Source of the DNA: Clostridia bacterium | Lineage (GTDB): Bacteria > Bacillota > Clostridia > Oscillospirales > Acutalibacteraceae | Assembly (NCBI GenBank): GCA_017450005.1 | Contig: JAFSYM010000080.1 | Location: 1 to 44,129 of the forward strand | Length of the DNA: 44,129 bases | Direction of reading: 5' to 3' | Shown here: positions 16,083 through 23,660 of the stretch, piece by piece | How the letters are laid out: every line of letters begins with the position of its first letter | Numbering within the stretch: position 1 is the stretch's first letter | Notes under the pieces: generated by a model | The model's input: the letters and a program-made list of their open reading frames with translations, nothing else | Told to the model about the DNA's origin: nothing | Databases searched by the model: none | Program-made: the position numbers and the translations under genes

Positions 16083-16450
16083 TTCTTCACGGTTTTCCGT
16101 GCAACAGATACCGGCGGGGTGTCATCGCGAGGCGCAGATGCCTGCGCCGCCGGTGGCGGATGCAGCAGGCGGCTGCGCAGGAAGAAACAGGAAGTATCAC
16201 GAAGCGCCCCAAGCGAGTGAGACGACCATGTTTCTGACCGGTCAACACTAAGCGTGGCGATCTCCCGCAGATGCCGGTTGGGAACCGTTCGAGGGACCGA
16301 CATCGTATGGAGATTGCCGCGGTCTCGCCTGCCGGCTCGGTCGGCGCTTCTGCCTTCGGCAGAGGCGTCCGCCGGACGCCCGCGCCCCTTCGGGGCTCGC
16401 AATGACACCTTCTCTTCTTGTCAGCCTTTTGCACGGAATTCCGTGATGAA
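16083..16450. mobile_element. MITE-like palindromic element, 368 bp
   Basis: The ends 16083-16104 and 16429-16450 are inverted copies of each other with 19 of 22 bases identical, and each end is itself a small palindrome (CACGGAATTCCGTG on the right). Inside, a second inverted pair begins GGTGTCATCGCGAG on the left and GGTGTCATTGCGAG on the right (other strand). The two halves meet at GGCGATCTCC and GGAGATTGCC, a TCATTGCGAG...GCAATCTCC pattern seen in many dispersed bacterial repeats. No transposase; the frames of 127 and 143 codons across it are arginine- and proline-rich repeat artefacts. No convincing target-site duplication was seen. Confidence 0.7.
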
Positions 16451-16455
16451 CCAAT

Positions 16456-16494
16456 AAAAAACGGCAGCCGCACCGAACGATGCGACTGCCGGAA
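16456..16494 (-). terminator. Terminator of hepT; left copy of a 39-bp direct repeat
   Basis: On the minus strand an 11-bp stem with one wobble (CGGCAGTCGCA with TGCGGCTGCCG) is followed by TTTTTT. It begins one base after the hepT stop codon and is identical over 39 bases to 17223-17261. Confidence 0.9.
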
Positions 16495-16495
16495 T

Positions 16496-16840
16496 CTACG
16501 GCTGGATTTGTTGTTCACAAAAAACGAGCAGAAGGGGAATGTCCTCCAACGCTGTCTTCCAAATCAATTCCCGGCTCATGGAACCGTAGTTGTGCGCAAA
16601 TAGGTTCCGCATACCGCGAATCGCTGTCCACGGAACAGACACTGCGGTCAGTGCGCGATAATTGTCTGACAGCTTTCCGCTCAATTCACCAATTTGCAGC
16701 AGACTGAAAGAAACGGGTTTTTGGTAATCGGGATCTGAAGAAAAGATCTCGAACGATCTTCCGTACCGTTCGATTGTACGCTCGATTTCTATGCAATAAT
16801 CCCGGATATGTGCGATTCTTTGCAGATCAGGCGACAGCAT
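16496..16840 (-). CDS. hepT: HepT-type HEPN ribonuclease toxin (DUF86)
   Basis: 114 residues, all-helical HEPN protein. The catalytic/modification motif RX4HXY is exact: Arg78-NLFA-His83-Asn-Tyr85 within GMRNLFAHNYGSM. HepT toxins are RNases that cleave mRNA or tRNA; the partner MntA silences them by adding AMP to the motif tyrosine, here Tyr85. Further family marks are FSLLQIGELSGKLSDNY and the C-terminal LLLVFCEQQ. The ATG at 16840 overlaps the end of mntA by 14 bases, so translation is coupled. The stop is followed at once by a terminator that duplicates the fhs terminator. Confidence 0.92.
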   Translation of the reverse strand: MLSPDLQRIAHIRDYCIEIERTIERYGRSFEIFSSDPDYQKPVSFSLLQIGELSGKLSDNYRALTAVSVPWTAIRGMRNLFAHNYGSMSRELIWKTALEDIPLLLVFCEQQIQP

Positions 16841-17153
16841 ATATACGCATCCTTTCTTTCAGAACAGAATCCCGAAACAGAATATCACTCGGTCTCTGTG
16901 CGGGCTGCTCAAGCGACGAGACGGTAATCATGTCGACTTCCTTGTCGAAGGCTTGCGATAACTCCATATACAAAGCGCCGAGTTTGAAAAGCGTGTCCAG
17001 AGACGAACCGGTCGTGTCGACCAATAGATCAATGTCGCTGTCTGCGGTGGCAGTTCCGCGCGCATAAGAGCCAAACAGGTAAACAGCACGCAAATGGTAT
17101 TTTTCGGCGATCGGCGCAAGGATACTTCGGATCGCATCAACGGAGTAAATCAT
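16827..17153 (-). CDS. mntA: MntA-type nucleotidyltransferase antitoxin
   Basis: 108 residues with a minimal nucleotidyltransferase (MNT) fold. The motif GSX10DXD is intact: Gly28-Ser29 then Asp40-Ile-Asp42 in LFGSYARGTATADSDIDLLV. MntA adenylylates HepT to neutralise it. ATG 17153 has GGAGGT about 9 bases ahead. It is the first gene of the two-gene operon and overlaps hepT. A promoter lies at 17180-17208. Promoter, both genes and terminator together fill the 728 bases between the two copies of a 39-bp repeat, as expected of a mobile cassette. Confidence 0.92.
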   Translation of the reverse strand: MIYSVDAIRSILAPIAEKYHLRAVYLFGSYARGTATADSDIDLLVDTTGSSLDTLFKLGALYMELSQAFDKEVDMITVSSLEQPAQRPSDILFRDSVLKERMRIYAVA

Positions 17154-17179
17154 ATTGTCGACACCTCCTTCTGCTTCAT

Positions 17180-17208
17180 AGTATACAACAGATTATCATG
17201 AATATCAA
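17180..17208 (-). promoter_or_regulatory. Promoter of mntA-hepT
   Basis: -35 TTGATA (17203-17208), a 17-base spacer and -10 TATACT (17180-17185 on the complement). It lies 27 bases upstream of the mntA start, inside the repeat-bounded cassette. Confidence 0.75.
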
Positions 17209-17222
17209 GACTGATACGGAAC

Positions 17223-17261
17223 AAAAAACGGCAGCCGCACCGAACGATGCGACTGCCGGAA
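17223..17261 (-). terminator. Terminator of fhs; right copy of the 39-bp direct repeat
   Basis: The hairpin and T run match 16456-16494 without a mismatch over 39 bases. It lies 11 bases past the fhs stop and ends fhs transcripts before the mntA promoter. Confidence 0.9.
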
Positions 17262-17272
17262 AAATAGTTTTT

Positions 17273-18940
17273 TTAGAACAAACCGCTGATTACGCCGTTG
17301 GCGTCCACGTCGATCTTTTCGGCGGCGGGGACTCTGGGCAGACCGGGCATGGTCATGATGTCGCCGGTGAGCACCACGATGAAGCCTGCACCCGCGGAAA
17401 CCTTGACTTCCTTGATCGTGACGGTGAAGTCTTCCGGCGCGCCGAGCTTGGCGGGATCATCGGAGAAGCTGTACTGCGTCTTAGCCATGCAGACGGGGAT
17501 GTTGCCGTAGCCGAGCGAGGTGAGCGTGTCGATGGCTTTCTTGGCCTTGGGCATGACCGTGATGCCCGCGCCGCCGTAGACGCGCTTGACGACCGCTTCG
17601 ATTTTTTCTTCGATCGTGCCGTCGAGTTCGTAGCTGAAGGAGAAGTCGTTCGGCTCTTCGCAAAGGCGGACCACTTCTTCGGCCAGTTCCGTGCCGCCGG
17701 CGCCGCCGTCCGCCCACACAGTGGACAGGCGCACGTTCACGCCAAGCTCGCGGCACTTCTCGATCACGAGCGCAACTTCCGCGTCCGTGTCGGTCGGGAA
17801 ACGGTTGACCGCAACGACGCAGGGCAGTTTATAGACATTCTTCATATTGGACACGTGGCGAAGCAGGTTCGGCAGACCTTTTTCGAGTGCTTCGAGGTTT
17901 TCGGTGCCGAGCTCCGTCTTGGCAAGGCCGCCGTGCATCTTCAGCGCGCGGATCGTGGCAACGACCACGACTGCCGACGGGGTCAGACCGGCATAGCGGC
18001 ACTTGATGTCGAGGAATTTCTCCGCGCCGAGGTCTGCGCCGAAGCCGGCTTCCGTCACGGTGTAGTCGCCGAGCTTGAGCGCCATCTTGGTGGCGATGAC
18101 GGAGTTGCAGCCGTGCGCGATGTTGGCGAACGGGCCGCCGTGCACGAAAGCGGGCGTGCCTTCGAGCGTCTGCACCAGGTTGGGCTTGAGCGCATCCTTG
18201 AGCAGCGCGGTCATGGCGCCTGCGGCGTTAAGCTGTCCGGCAGTCACAGGCTGCTCGTCATAGGTATAGCCGACGATGATGCGCGACAGACGCGCCTTGA
18301 GGTCGGACAGGGAGTTGGCAAGGCACAGAACCGCCATGATCTCGGAAGCGACGGTGATGTCGTAGCCGTCCTCGCGGGGCGTACCGTTGACGCGGCCGCC
18401 CAGACCGTCCACGACGAAACGAAGCTGGCGGTCGTTCATATCCACGCAGCGTCTCCATGTGATGCGGCGCGGGTCGATGCCGAGCTTGTTGCCCTGATAA
18501 ATATGGTTATCCAGCATGGCAGCCAGCAGGTTGTTGGCTGCGCCGATGGCGTGGAAGTCTCCGGTGAAATGCAGATTGATGTCCTCCATGGGCACGACCT
18601 GTGCATAGCCGCCGCCTGCGGCGCCGCCCTTGACGCCGAAGACCGGACCGAGCGAGGGCTCGCGTAGGGCGATCATGACATTTTTGCCGATCTTGCGCAG
18701 GCCGTCCGCAAGACCGATCGTGGTGGTGGTTTTGCCTTCGCCCGCGGGAGTGGGCGTAATGGCTGTGACGAGGATCAGCTTGCCGTCTTTCTTTTCTGTT
18801 TCATTCAGAAAAGAAAGGTCGACCTTCGCCTTGTACTTGCCGTACTGCTCAAGGTACTTGTCCTCGATTCCGGCGCGTTCGGCGATCACGGTGATGGGTT
18901 CCATCTGGTTTGCCTGGGCGATTTCGATGTCTGTTTTCAT
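17273..18940 (-). CDS. fhs: Formate--tetrahydrofolate ligase
   Basis: 555 residues, the normal length. ATP-dependent ligation of formate to tetrahydrofolate gives 10-formyl-THF for purines, fMet-tRNA and, in acetogens, the methyl branch of the Wood-Ljungdahl pathway. Motifs: P-loop [16 protein letters not shown] (63-78), [35 protein letters not shown], and [16 protein letters not shown] 18940 follows GAGGG; the longer frame runs through the riboswitch terminator and was rejected. A ZTP riboswitch and a consensus promoter lie upstream. glyA, another one-carbon gene, is elsewhere in the window (40.3 kb). Confidence 0.97.
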   Translation of the reverse strand: MKTDIEIAQANQMEPITVIAERAGIEDKYLEQYGKYKAKVDLSFLNETEKKDGKLILVTAITPTPAGEGKTTTTIGLADGLRKIGKNVMIALREPSLGPVFGVKGGAAGGGYAQVVPMEDINLHFTGDFHAIGAANNLLAAMLDNHIYQGNKLGIDPRRITWRRCVDMNDRQLRFVVDGLGGRVNGTPREDGYDITVASEIMAVLCLANSLSDLKARLSRIIVGYTYDEQPVTAGQLNAAGAMTALLKDALKPNLVQTLEGTPAFVHGGPFANIAHGCNSVIATKMALKLGDYTVTEAGFGADLGAEKFLDIKCRYAGLTPSAVVVVATIRALKMHGGLAKTELGTENLEALEKGLPNLLRHVSNMKNVYKLPCVVAVNRFPTDTDAEVALVIEKCRELGVNVRLSTVWADGGAGGTELAEEVVRLCEEPNDFSFSYELDGTIEEKIEAVVKRVYGGAGITVMPKAKKAIDTLTSLGYGNIPVCMAKTQYSFSDDPAKLGAPEDFTVTIKEVKVSAGAGFIVVLTGDIMTMPGLPRVPAAEKIDVDANGVISGLF

Positions 18941-18969
18941 GACGATTTCCCTCACTTTCAAGATGTCAA

Positions 18970-19002
18970 ACAAAAAGGGCAGTTCCCGAAAAGGAACTGC
19001 CC
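18970..19002 (-). terminator. ZTP riboswitch expression-platform terminator
   Basis: On the minus strand GGGCAGTTCC-TTTTC-GGAACTGCCC (plus 18977-19002) is followed by TTTTTGTTT. Its 5' arm is continuous with the aptamer's CCTGGGCA, so ligand-stabilised aptamer folding can compete with terminator formation. Confidence 0.88.
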
Positions 19003-19070
19003 AGGCGGTCGGCATACATCGTTTTTTGCTCCACAGTGTTCCACACTTATCCGCCAGTCACAAAAAACTG
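18996..19070 (-). ncRNA. ZTP (pfl) riboswitch
   Basis: The minus-strand leader contains both conserved cores of the pfl motif: GTGACTGGCGG (19051-19061) and CCGCCTGGGCA (about 18998-19008). GTTTTTTG and CAAAAAAC pair within the first domain. The family senses ZTP/ZMP, which build up when 10-formyl-THF runs short, and turns expression on. Its position upstream of fhs is one of the known contexts. Confidence 0.9.
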
Positions 19071-19077
19071 TATATTC

Positions 19078-19106
19078 ATGTTAGCACACAATGCGGAGAT
19101 TGTCAA
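19078..19106 (-). promoter_or_regulatory. Promoter of the ZTP riboswitch-fhs transcript
   Basis: -35 TTGACA (19101-19106), a 17-base spacer and -10 TAACAT (19078-19083 on the complement). Confidence 0.8.
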
Positions 19107-19125
19107 TTACTTTTTTGCAAGATTT

Positions 19126-19920
19126 TTAGTCGGCGATACGCGACAGCTCCACAACGCGCCCGTCCGATTCGTATGTCAGGGTCAGCAGTCTGCCGCCGTC
19201 TTCCATGGTAAACGTCGTGTTCGTGTTGTCGTCCGCGGACCCTTCATGGAACAGAATCGTTCCGGCCGCTTCGTCCGCTTCATACGTAAAGGGCATCTTG
19301 GTGCCGACGTCCTGATGCGTGATCGAGCCGTTTCCGTCTGCCTCGAACACATAGATCAGGTGTTCGCCGTCGCTCCATCTGCCCACGACGGAAGCGGCCG
19401 CATCCGTGTCGTCCAGGTTTTCGCTGTCCTCGACAGCCGGCAGATACTCGAAGACAAGATCCTTGATCAGTTCGTCCTGATCGTCCGTCCAGACGATTGT
19501 GTAGTCCGACTTGAAGAGCACGGTGCCGGTGCCGCCGGACGTCTCGTCCTGACGTGTCTGGTTGCCGTTTTCATCGGTGATGACCGTTGCGTATTCGCCG
19601 TTGGTGTAGCGCAGCACAAGGTTTTCGCCTTCCTCGACGATCTTGCCGCTCATCGTCCACTCGGACGACGTCATGACGTCGCTGCCCCAGTGCACCGAAA
19701 CCCTCGCCTCGTCCATGCCCACAGCTTCCACGAGCATGGTGCGGCGGTCGGACTGGTAGTTGCCGATGAAGTTCATGACGGGGTTCTGGCCGTCTTCTTC
19801 GGCTTCGGCAACGGGCGCGGCGGTCGTGCTGTCGGCGGGCTGCTCTGCCTTGCCGCAGGCGGCCATGCCGAACACGGCGAGTGTAAGTGCGAGAAGGATG
19901 CTGATGATTCTGATTTTCAT
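19126..19920 (-). CDS. Putative lipoprotein, unknown function
   Basis: 264 residues from ATG 19920, with GGGAGGT ahead. The N-terminus is a lipoprotein signal (MKIRIISILLALTLAVFGMA then AC), with Cys22 as the likely lipidated residue. A Thr/Ala/Glu-rich spacer follows. The mature part is acidic, with two similar beta-rich segments resembling repeats: GNYQSDRRTML...ENLVLRYTNGEY and GRWSDGEHLIYVFEADGNG...GGRLLTLTYESDGR. This pattern occurs in small extracytoplasmic DUF5640-like beta-barrel lipoproteins, but I cannot name a family with confidence. It follows the CYTH gene by 24 bases, so the two share a promoter. No terminator is evident before the fhs promoter. Confidence 0.75.
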   Translation of the reverse strand: MKIRIISILLALTLAVFGMAACGKAEQPADSTTAAPVAEAEEDGQNPVMNFIGNYQSDRRTMLVEAVGMDEARVSVHWGSDVMTSSEWTMSGKIVEEGENLVLRYTNGEYATVITDENGNQTRQDETSGGTGTVLFKSDYTIVWTDDQDELIKDLVFEYLPAVEDSENLDDTDAAASVVGRWSDGEHLIYVFEADGNGSITHQDVGTKMPFTYEADEAAGTILFHEGSADDNTNTTFTMEDGGRLLTLTYESDGRVVELSRIAD

Positions 19921-19944
19921 GTTTGTACCTCCCGTAAATCTCAA

Positions 19945-20445
19945 TCAGATATCCGAAACGTCCGGCATGCCGTACCGCGCGAGCGCGCTGTTGCGGAAAC
20001 GTTTGTCGGCCGTTACATCACGGGTGACCCAGTCGGGCGAGGGGAACGCGCGCGCGTATTCGATCGAGGGAAACTCGATCTCCAGATAAGCGAGGCCGTC
20101 GAGCGCGCCGTGGAACAGATCGATTTCCTCCACGAGCGTGTCCGCGCGTTGTACAAGAAAGCGTGTCTTGCAGATCACGCAGCCTTCCGCTTTGGCAAGC
20201 AGCGCATCGTATGCCGCACGGTCGAGCGGCAGCTCGAACTCTTCACGCGCGAGCGCGTCGCGGTCGACGGTCGCAGCCTTGACTGTCAGCACGTATCTTT
20301 CTTCACCGCTGCGGCTGCGGAGCTTTCGCACACGGATGGAGGGACGAAAGCTGATATAAGCCTGCTCGATCTCATACGCTTCGAGCGTATTCAGATCATA
20401 GGGGATGTCCTCTATACGCACCAGCCATTTGCGTTCGATCTCCAT
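19945..20445 (-). CDS. CYTH-domain protein (triphosphate tunnel metalloenzyme)
   Basis: 166 residues. It starts with the signature MEIERKWLV, the ExExK metal/triphosphate motif (Glu2, Glu4, Lys6). Alternating basic and acidic strands follow (SIRVRKLRSR, YVLTVKA, REEFELPL, CKTRFLV, VEEIDLFHG, LEIEFPS), as expected for the closed CYTH beta-barrel tunnel. Bacterial members hydrolyse inorganic tripolyphosphate or other triphosphates, or bind nucleotides. ATG 20445 has GAGGTGAAG ahead. It is the first gene of a two-gene operon with a lipoprotein and diverges from mutY. Confidence 0.9.
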   Translation of the reverse strand: MEIERKWLVRIEDIPYDLNTLEAYEIEQAYISFRPSIRVRKLRSRSGEERYVLTVKAATVDRDALAREEFELPLDRAAYDALLAKAEGCVICKTRFLVQRADTLVEEIDLFHGALDGLAYLEIEFPSIEYARAFPSPDWVTRDVTADKRFRNSALARYGMPDVSDI

Positions 20446-20472
20446 ACGTCTTCACCTCATTTCTAAATATAC

Positions 20473-20500
20473 ATTATACATCAGGAAAATTCCTTGTCAA
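20473..20500 (-). promoter_or_regulatory. Promoter of the CYTH-lipoprotein operon
   Basis: -35 TTGACA (20495-20500), a 16-base spacer and a perfect -10 TATAAT (20473-20478 on the complement). Confidence 0.75.
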
Positions 20501-20502
20501 GC

Positions 20503-20531
20503 TTTACAATCACTTCGGCTTTTGTTATACT
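20503..20531 (+). promoter_or_regulatory. Promoter of the mutY operon
   Basis: -35 TTTACA (20503-20508), a 17-base spacer and -10 TATACT (20526-20531). It sits back to back with the CYTH promoter. Confidence 0.7.
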
Positions 20532-20566
20532 ATATTATAAATTTTCCGAAAGGGGGGCGAGTGCCG

Positions 20567-21598
20567 ATGGGCCTGTTTGCATTTCTGCCGGACTGTCTGC
20601 TGCCGTGGTTCCGGCAAAACGCGCGTGCGCTCCCATGGCGCGAAAGCCGTGATCCGTACCGCGTCTGGGTGTCGGAAATCATGCTGCAGCAGACGCGCGT
20701 CGAGGCTGTTATGGGCTATTACGCGCGGTTCCTCGACGCGTTCCCGACGGTGCAGGCGCTGGCCGCCGCAGACGAGGATCAGCTTTTCAAGCTGTGGGAA
20801 GGGCTCGGCTACTACAGCCGCGCGCGCAACCTGCAGAAAGCGGCGCGCGTAATCGCCGGCCGCGGCTGTTTTCCGGATACTTTTGACGAGGTGCGCGCAC
20901 TGCCCGGTGTCGGCCCCTACACAGCCGGCGCGATCTGTTCAATTTGTTTCGGTCTGCCGACGCCTGCGGTAGACGGCAACGTGCTGCGCGTGACGGCGCG
21001 GGTTCTGAACGACAGCACGCCGGTCGACTTGCCCGCGTTCAAGACAATGGTCACAAAAGAATTGGCGGCCGTTTATCCCGCCGGACAATGCGGCGATTTC
21101 ACGCAGTCTCTCATGGAGCTCGGCGCAACGGTCTGCACGCCGCGTTCTCCGAAATGCGGCGACTGTCCGCTGTGTGCAAGCTGCGCGGCTTATGCTGCCG
21201 GGACACAGGCGAAACTGCCCGTCAAAACGCCGAAAAAGGAAAAGCGCCTTGTGCAAAAGACCGTGTTCCTGCTGTGGTACGGTGAGGAAATGGCGCTTCT
21301 TCGCCGCGCGGACGATGGACTATTGGCGGGGATGTGGTCGTTTCCGAACGTCGATACACCGCTGGATGCCGCCGCAGCAATGACGTATGCCGCAAAACTG
21401 GGCGTGCAGCCCGTGTCGCTCATCGGACAGACGCACCGCGCGCACATCTTCACACACATCCGCTGGGAGATGGACGCCTATACCATCCTCTGCGGCGCGA
21501 AACCGGACACTTTCGTCTGGCGCACGCTGCAGCAGATCCGCGACGACTATGCGTTGCCGACCGCATTCCGCATCTTTTTGGAGGACACGCAGTTTTGA
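20567..21598 (+). CDS. mutY: A/G-specific adenine DNA glycosylase MutY
   Basis: 343 residues. Removes adenine mispaired with 8-oxoguanine. ATG 20567 is 9 bases after AGGGGGG; a GTG at 20561 is too close. Catalytic Glu37 is in WVSEIMLQQTRVEAV, the helix-hairpin-helix is LPGVGPYTAGAI, and catalytic Asp136 is in AVDGNVLRV. The 4Fe-4S loop is C190-X6-C197-X2-C200-X5-C206, with one extra Cys203 inside it. The C-terminal NUDIX-like domain that recognises 8-oxoG is present (about 225-343; IGQTHRAHIFTHIRWEM). It is the first gene of a six-gene run; its TGA stop overlaps the TTG start of the next gene. Confidence 0.96.
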   Translation: MGLFAFLPDCLLPWFRQNARALPWRESRDPYRVWVSEIMLQQTRVEAVMGYYARFLDAFPTVQALAAADEDQLFKLWEGLGYYSRARNLQKAARVIAGRGCFPDTFDEVRALPGVGPYTAGAICSICFGLPTPAVDGNVLRVTARVLNDSTPVDLPAFKTMVTKELAAVYPAGQCGDFTQSLMELGATVCTPRSPKCGDCPLCASCAAYAAGTQAKLPVKTPKKEKRLVQKTVFLLWYGEEMALLRRADDGLLAGMWSFPNVDTPLDAAAAMTYAAKLGVQPVSLIGQTHRAHIFTHIRWEMDAYTILCGAKPDTFVWRTLQQIRDDYALPTAFRIFLEDTQF

Positions 21599-22536
21599 AG
21601 TATGCTTTGGGTGACTATGATTCGTTCCGCTGCATTGCGCAGGCTTGTCCCGATTCCTGCTGTGTCGGCTGGGACGTGGTGATCGACGACGAAACCGCCG
21701 CACGGTATGCGGCGATGGACGGCGCGCTCGGTGAGAAGCTGCGCGCGCATCTGACGGTCGATGATGACGGCGACCGTATCTTCCGGCTTGAGAACGGGCG
21801 CTGCCCCTTTCTGTGTGCGGACGGGCTTTGCGAGATTCAGCGCGAAAAAGGGGAGCGGGCGCTGTCCGTGACGTGTGCGCGTTTTCCGCGTATCGTGCAG
21901 GAATATACCGATTTCACGGAATATTGCTTGTCGCCCGCATGCCCGCCGGCTGCGCAGATTCTGCTGCGCGCCGATCGGCTGCATGCGCCGACTCCGCCGA
22001 CCGATGATCCCGCGCTGCGTGAGCTGCTTGTTCTGCGTGCACGTTGGATCGCACGAATGCAGGACCGGTCGGCGCCGTTTACACAGCGGCTGTGCGCATG
22101 TCTGCGTGATGCGGTACGCATGAGCGGCTATACCGCGCCGGACGACGGACTGTCGTCGCCGGTCGCTCTATTAGACTTTCTGGGCAATCTAGATCTGATG
22201 CGCGACGATTTTCGCGAGCTGACCGCGTCGCCCCGTCAGACGCCGTGCGCGGATGCGCGCCTGCTTGAAAATCTGTCGGTATACTATTTGTATCGTTATC
22301 TGCTGCATGCCGTCTCGGACGGCGACGTGCTGCTGCGGCTGCAGCTCCTGTGCGCTGCGGTCACATTCGCGGCTTTTGCGTCGGGCGATCCGTTCGACGC
22401 GGCGCGTCTGTTCTGCAAGGAAGTCGAGCATTCTTACGAAAACATGGAGGCCGTGTGCGACGCGTGCCTATCACATCCCGCCTTCGCACCGGAAACCTTT
22501 TTAAAGATTTGGGAGGAAACGTATGAAACAGTATGA
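21595..22536 (+). CDS. fliB: FliB-family (flagellin lysine N-methylase-like) protein
   Basis: 313 residues from TTG 21595, which overlaps the mutY stop (TTGA) and has GGAGG at 21580-21584. The frame extends upstream but only as antisense-like noise inside mutY. The start gives MKYALGDYDSFRC, with cysteines 13, 18, 22 and 23 matching the YxxFxC...CC signature. Further conserved clusters are GRCPFLCADGLCEIQREKG and CARFPRIVQ. FliB methylates surface lysines of flagellin in Salmonella and is probably a metal-cluster enzyme. No flagellar gene lies in this window, so the substrate here may be different. The 3' end overlaps the next gene by 14 bases. It is shorter than Salmonella FliB (about 400). 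Confidence 0.82.
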   Translation: MKYALGDYDSFRCIAQACPDSCCVGWDVVIDDETAARYAAMDGALGEKLRAHLTVDDDGDRIFRLENGRCPFLCADGLCEIQREKGERALSVTCARFPRIVQEYTDFTEYCLSPACPPAAQILLRADRLHAPTPPTDDPALRELLVLRARWIARMQDRSAPFTQRLCACLRDAVRMSGYTAPDDGLSSPVALLDFLGNLDLMRDDFRELTASPRQTPCADARLLENLSVYYLYRYLLHAVSDGDVLLRLQLLCAAVTFAAFASGDPFDAARLFCKEVEHSYENMEAVCDACLSHPAFAPETFLKIWEETYETV

Positions 22537-23659
22537 TATTGCGGCATTTATCTGGCCGAGCTACACGGGCGACGAGCCGCGCACACGCATTTTCTGGCCG
22601 GAGGGCTACGGCGAATGGCAGACCGTCAAGGCCATGACAAACAAGGGCTATGCCGGCTGCCGCTGGCCGCGCAAACCTCTGTGGGGCTATGTCAACGAGG
22701 CGGACAGCCATGTGATGGAGATGCAGATCGACGCCGCCGTATCGTACGGCGTGAACGTCTTCATCTACGACTGGTACTGGTACGACAACCGCCCGTTCCT
22801 TGAGCAGTGCCTGAACGACGGTTTTCTGAAAGCGCAGAACAACGGCAAAATGCAGTTCTACCTGATGTGGGCGAACCACAACGCTACACATCTTTGGGAT
22901 AAGCGCAATTCCTACGATCTGTCCACCGTGATCTGGAACGGCGCCGTCACGCCGGAGATCTTCGACAATATCTGCAGCCGCACGATTGAACGGTATTTCA
23001 AGCTGGACAATTATTATAAAATTGACGGCTGTCCCGTGTACATGGTCTTCGACCTCGACAACCTGATCCGCACGTTCGGCTCGACGGCCGCCTGCCGCGA
23101 GGGGCTGCAGCGGTTCCGCGCGATGACGAAGGCGGCAGGCTTCCCCGATCTGCATTTGCAGTTTGTGCACTGGGATCATCACCACTACAACTGGCTCGCG
23201 CAGGACGATCCGATGCACGGCAAGTCCAACGCTGAGATGTACGATTTCCTCGGCGCGGATTCCGTGACCAGCTACAACTGGGGCTGCTCGATCTGCTTCG
23301 ACGGCGATTACCGCGATGTGACGGACGCGTATATGAAAAGCGTTACCGCCGCGCAGGAAAAGCTGCGCATCCCGTTCTATCCAAACCTCTCTGTCGGCTG
23401 GGACAACAACGTGCGCTTCAACCAATTTGTGCCCGACGTGATCGACAACAATACGCCGGAAAACGTCGAAGCCGCCTGCCGCAGGATCAAAGCGTTTGCG
23501 GATGCATCCATGGAGAGCGGCCGGATGCGCGTGCCGCTGATTACGGTCAACAGCTGGAACGAATGGACGGAGACGAGCTATCTGCAGCCGGACGATCTGT
23601 ACGGCTACGGCTATCTTGAAGCAATCCGCCGCGTGTTCTGCGGCGATGCGGAGGCGTAA
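22523..23659 (+). CDS. GH99-like / WbsX-domain glycan enzyme
   Basis: 378 residues from ATG 22523, with GGGAGG ahead, overlapping fliB by 14 bases. No signal peptide. Motifs of the WbsX/GH99-like TIM-barrel family (PF14307) are clear: AAFIWPSYTGDEPR at the start, FIYDWYWYDNRPFLE, YLMWANHN, and the C-terminal VNSWNEWTETSYLQPDDLYG followed by GYGYLEA. Family members occur in polysaccharide loci and were once annotated as glycosyltransferases, but the fold is that of glycoside hydrolase family 99 (endo-mannosidase type). Carboxylates in the SWNEW motif and near WDHHHYNW are probable catalytic or binding residues. No other polysaccharide genes are present, which leaves its substrate open. Confidence 0.8.
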   Translation: MKQYDIAAFIWPSYTGDEPRTRIFWPEGYGEWQTVKAMTNKGYAGCRWPRKPLWGYVNEADSHVMEMQIDAAVSYGVNVFIYDWYWYDNRPFLEQCLNDGFLKAQNNGKMQFYLMWANHNATHLWDKRNSYDLSTVIWNGAVTPEIFDNICSRTIERYFKLDNYYKIDGCPVYMVFDLDNLIRTFGSTAACREGLQRFRAMTKAAGFPDLHLQFVHWDHHHYNWLAQDDPMHGKSNAEMYDFLGADSVTSYNWGCSICFDGDYRDVTDAYMKSVTAAQEKLRIPFYPNLSVGWDNNVRFNQFVPDVIDNNTPENVEAACRRIKAFADASMESGRMRVPLITVNSWNEWTETSYLQPDDLYGYGYLEAIRRVFCGDAEA

Positions 23660-23660
23660 C

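Noticed and set aside
16074-16463. Target-site duplication ATAAAAACG / AATAAAAAACGG around the 368-bp element
   Set aside because: The match is inexact, and the right copy belongs to the T/A run of the neighbouring terminator.
16025-16518. Minus-strand frames of 127 and 143 codons across the 368-bp element, beginning SLRAPKGRGRP and containing RCHCEPRRGAGVRRT
   Set aside because: They read through inverted repeats, are Arg/Pro-rich, have no ribosome site and are typical translations of intergenic repeats.
16456-17261. Integron-type attC sites as an explanation of the 39-bp repeats
   Set aside because: The repeats form a hairpin, but lack the GTT/AAC core sites and the bulge pattern of attC, and act as ordinary terminators. 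No integrase is visible.
17198-18667. 489-codon plus-strand frame opposite fhs
   Set aside because: Antisense shadow of fhs with low-complexity Asp/Gly/Arg/His-rich sequence.
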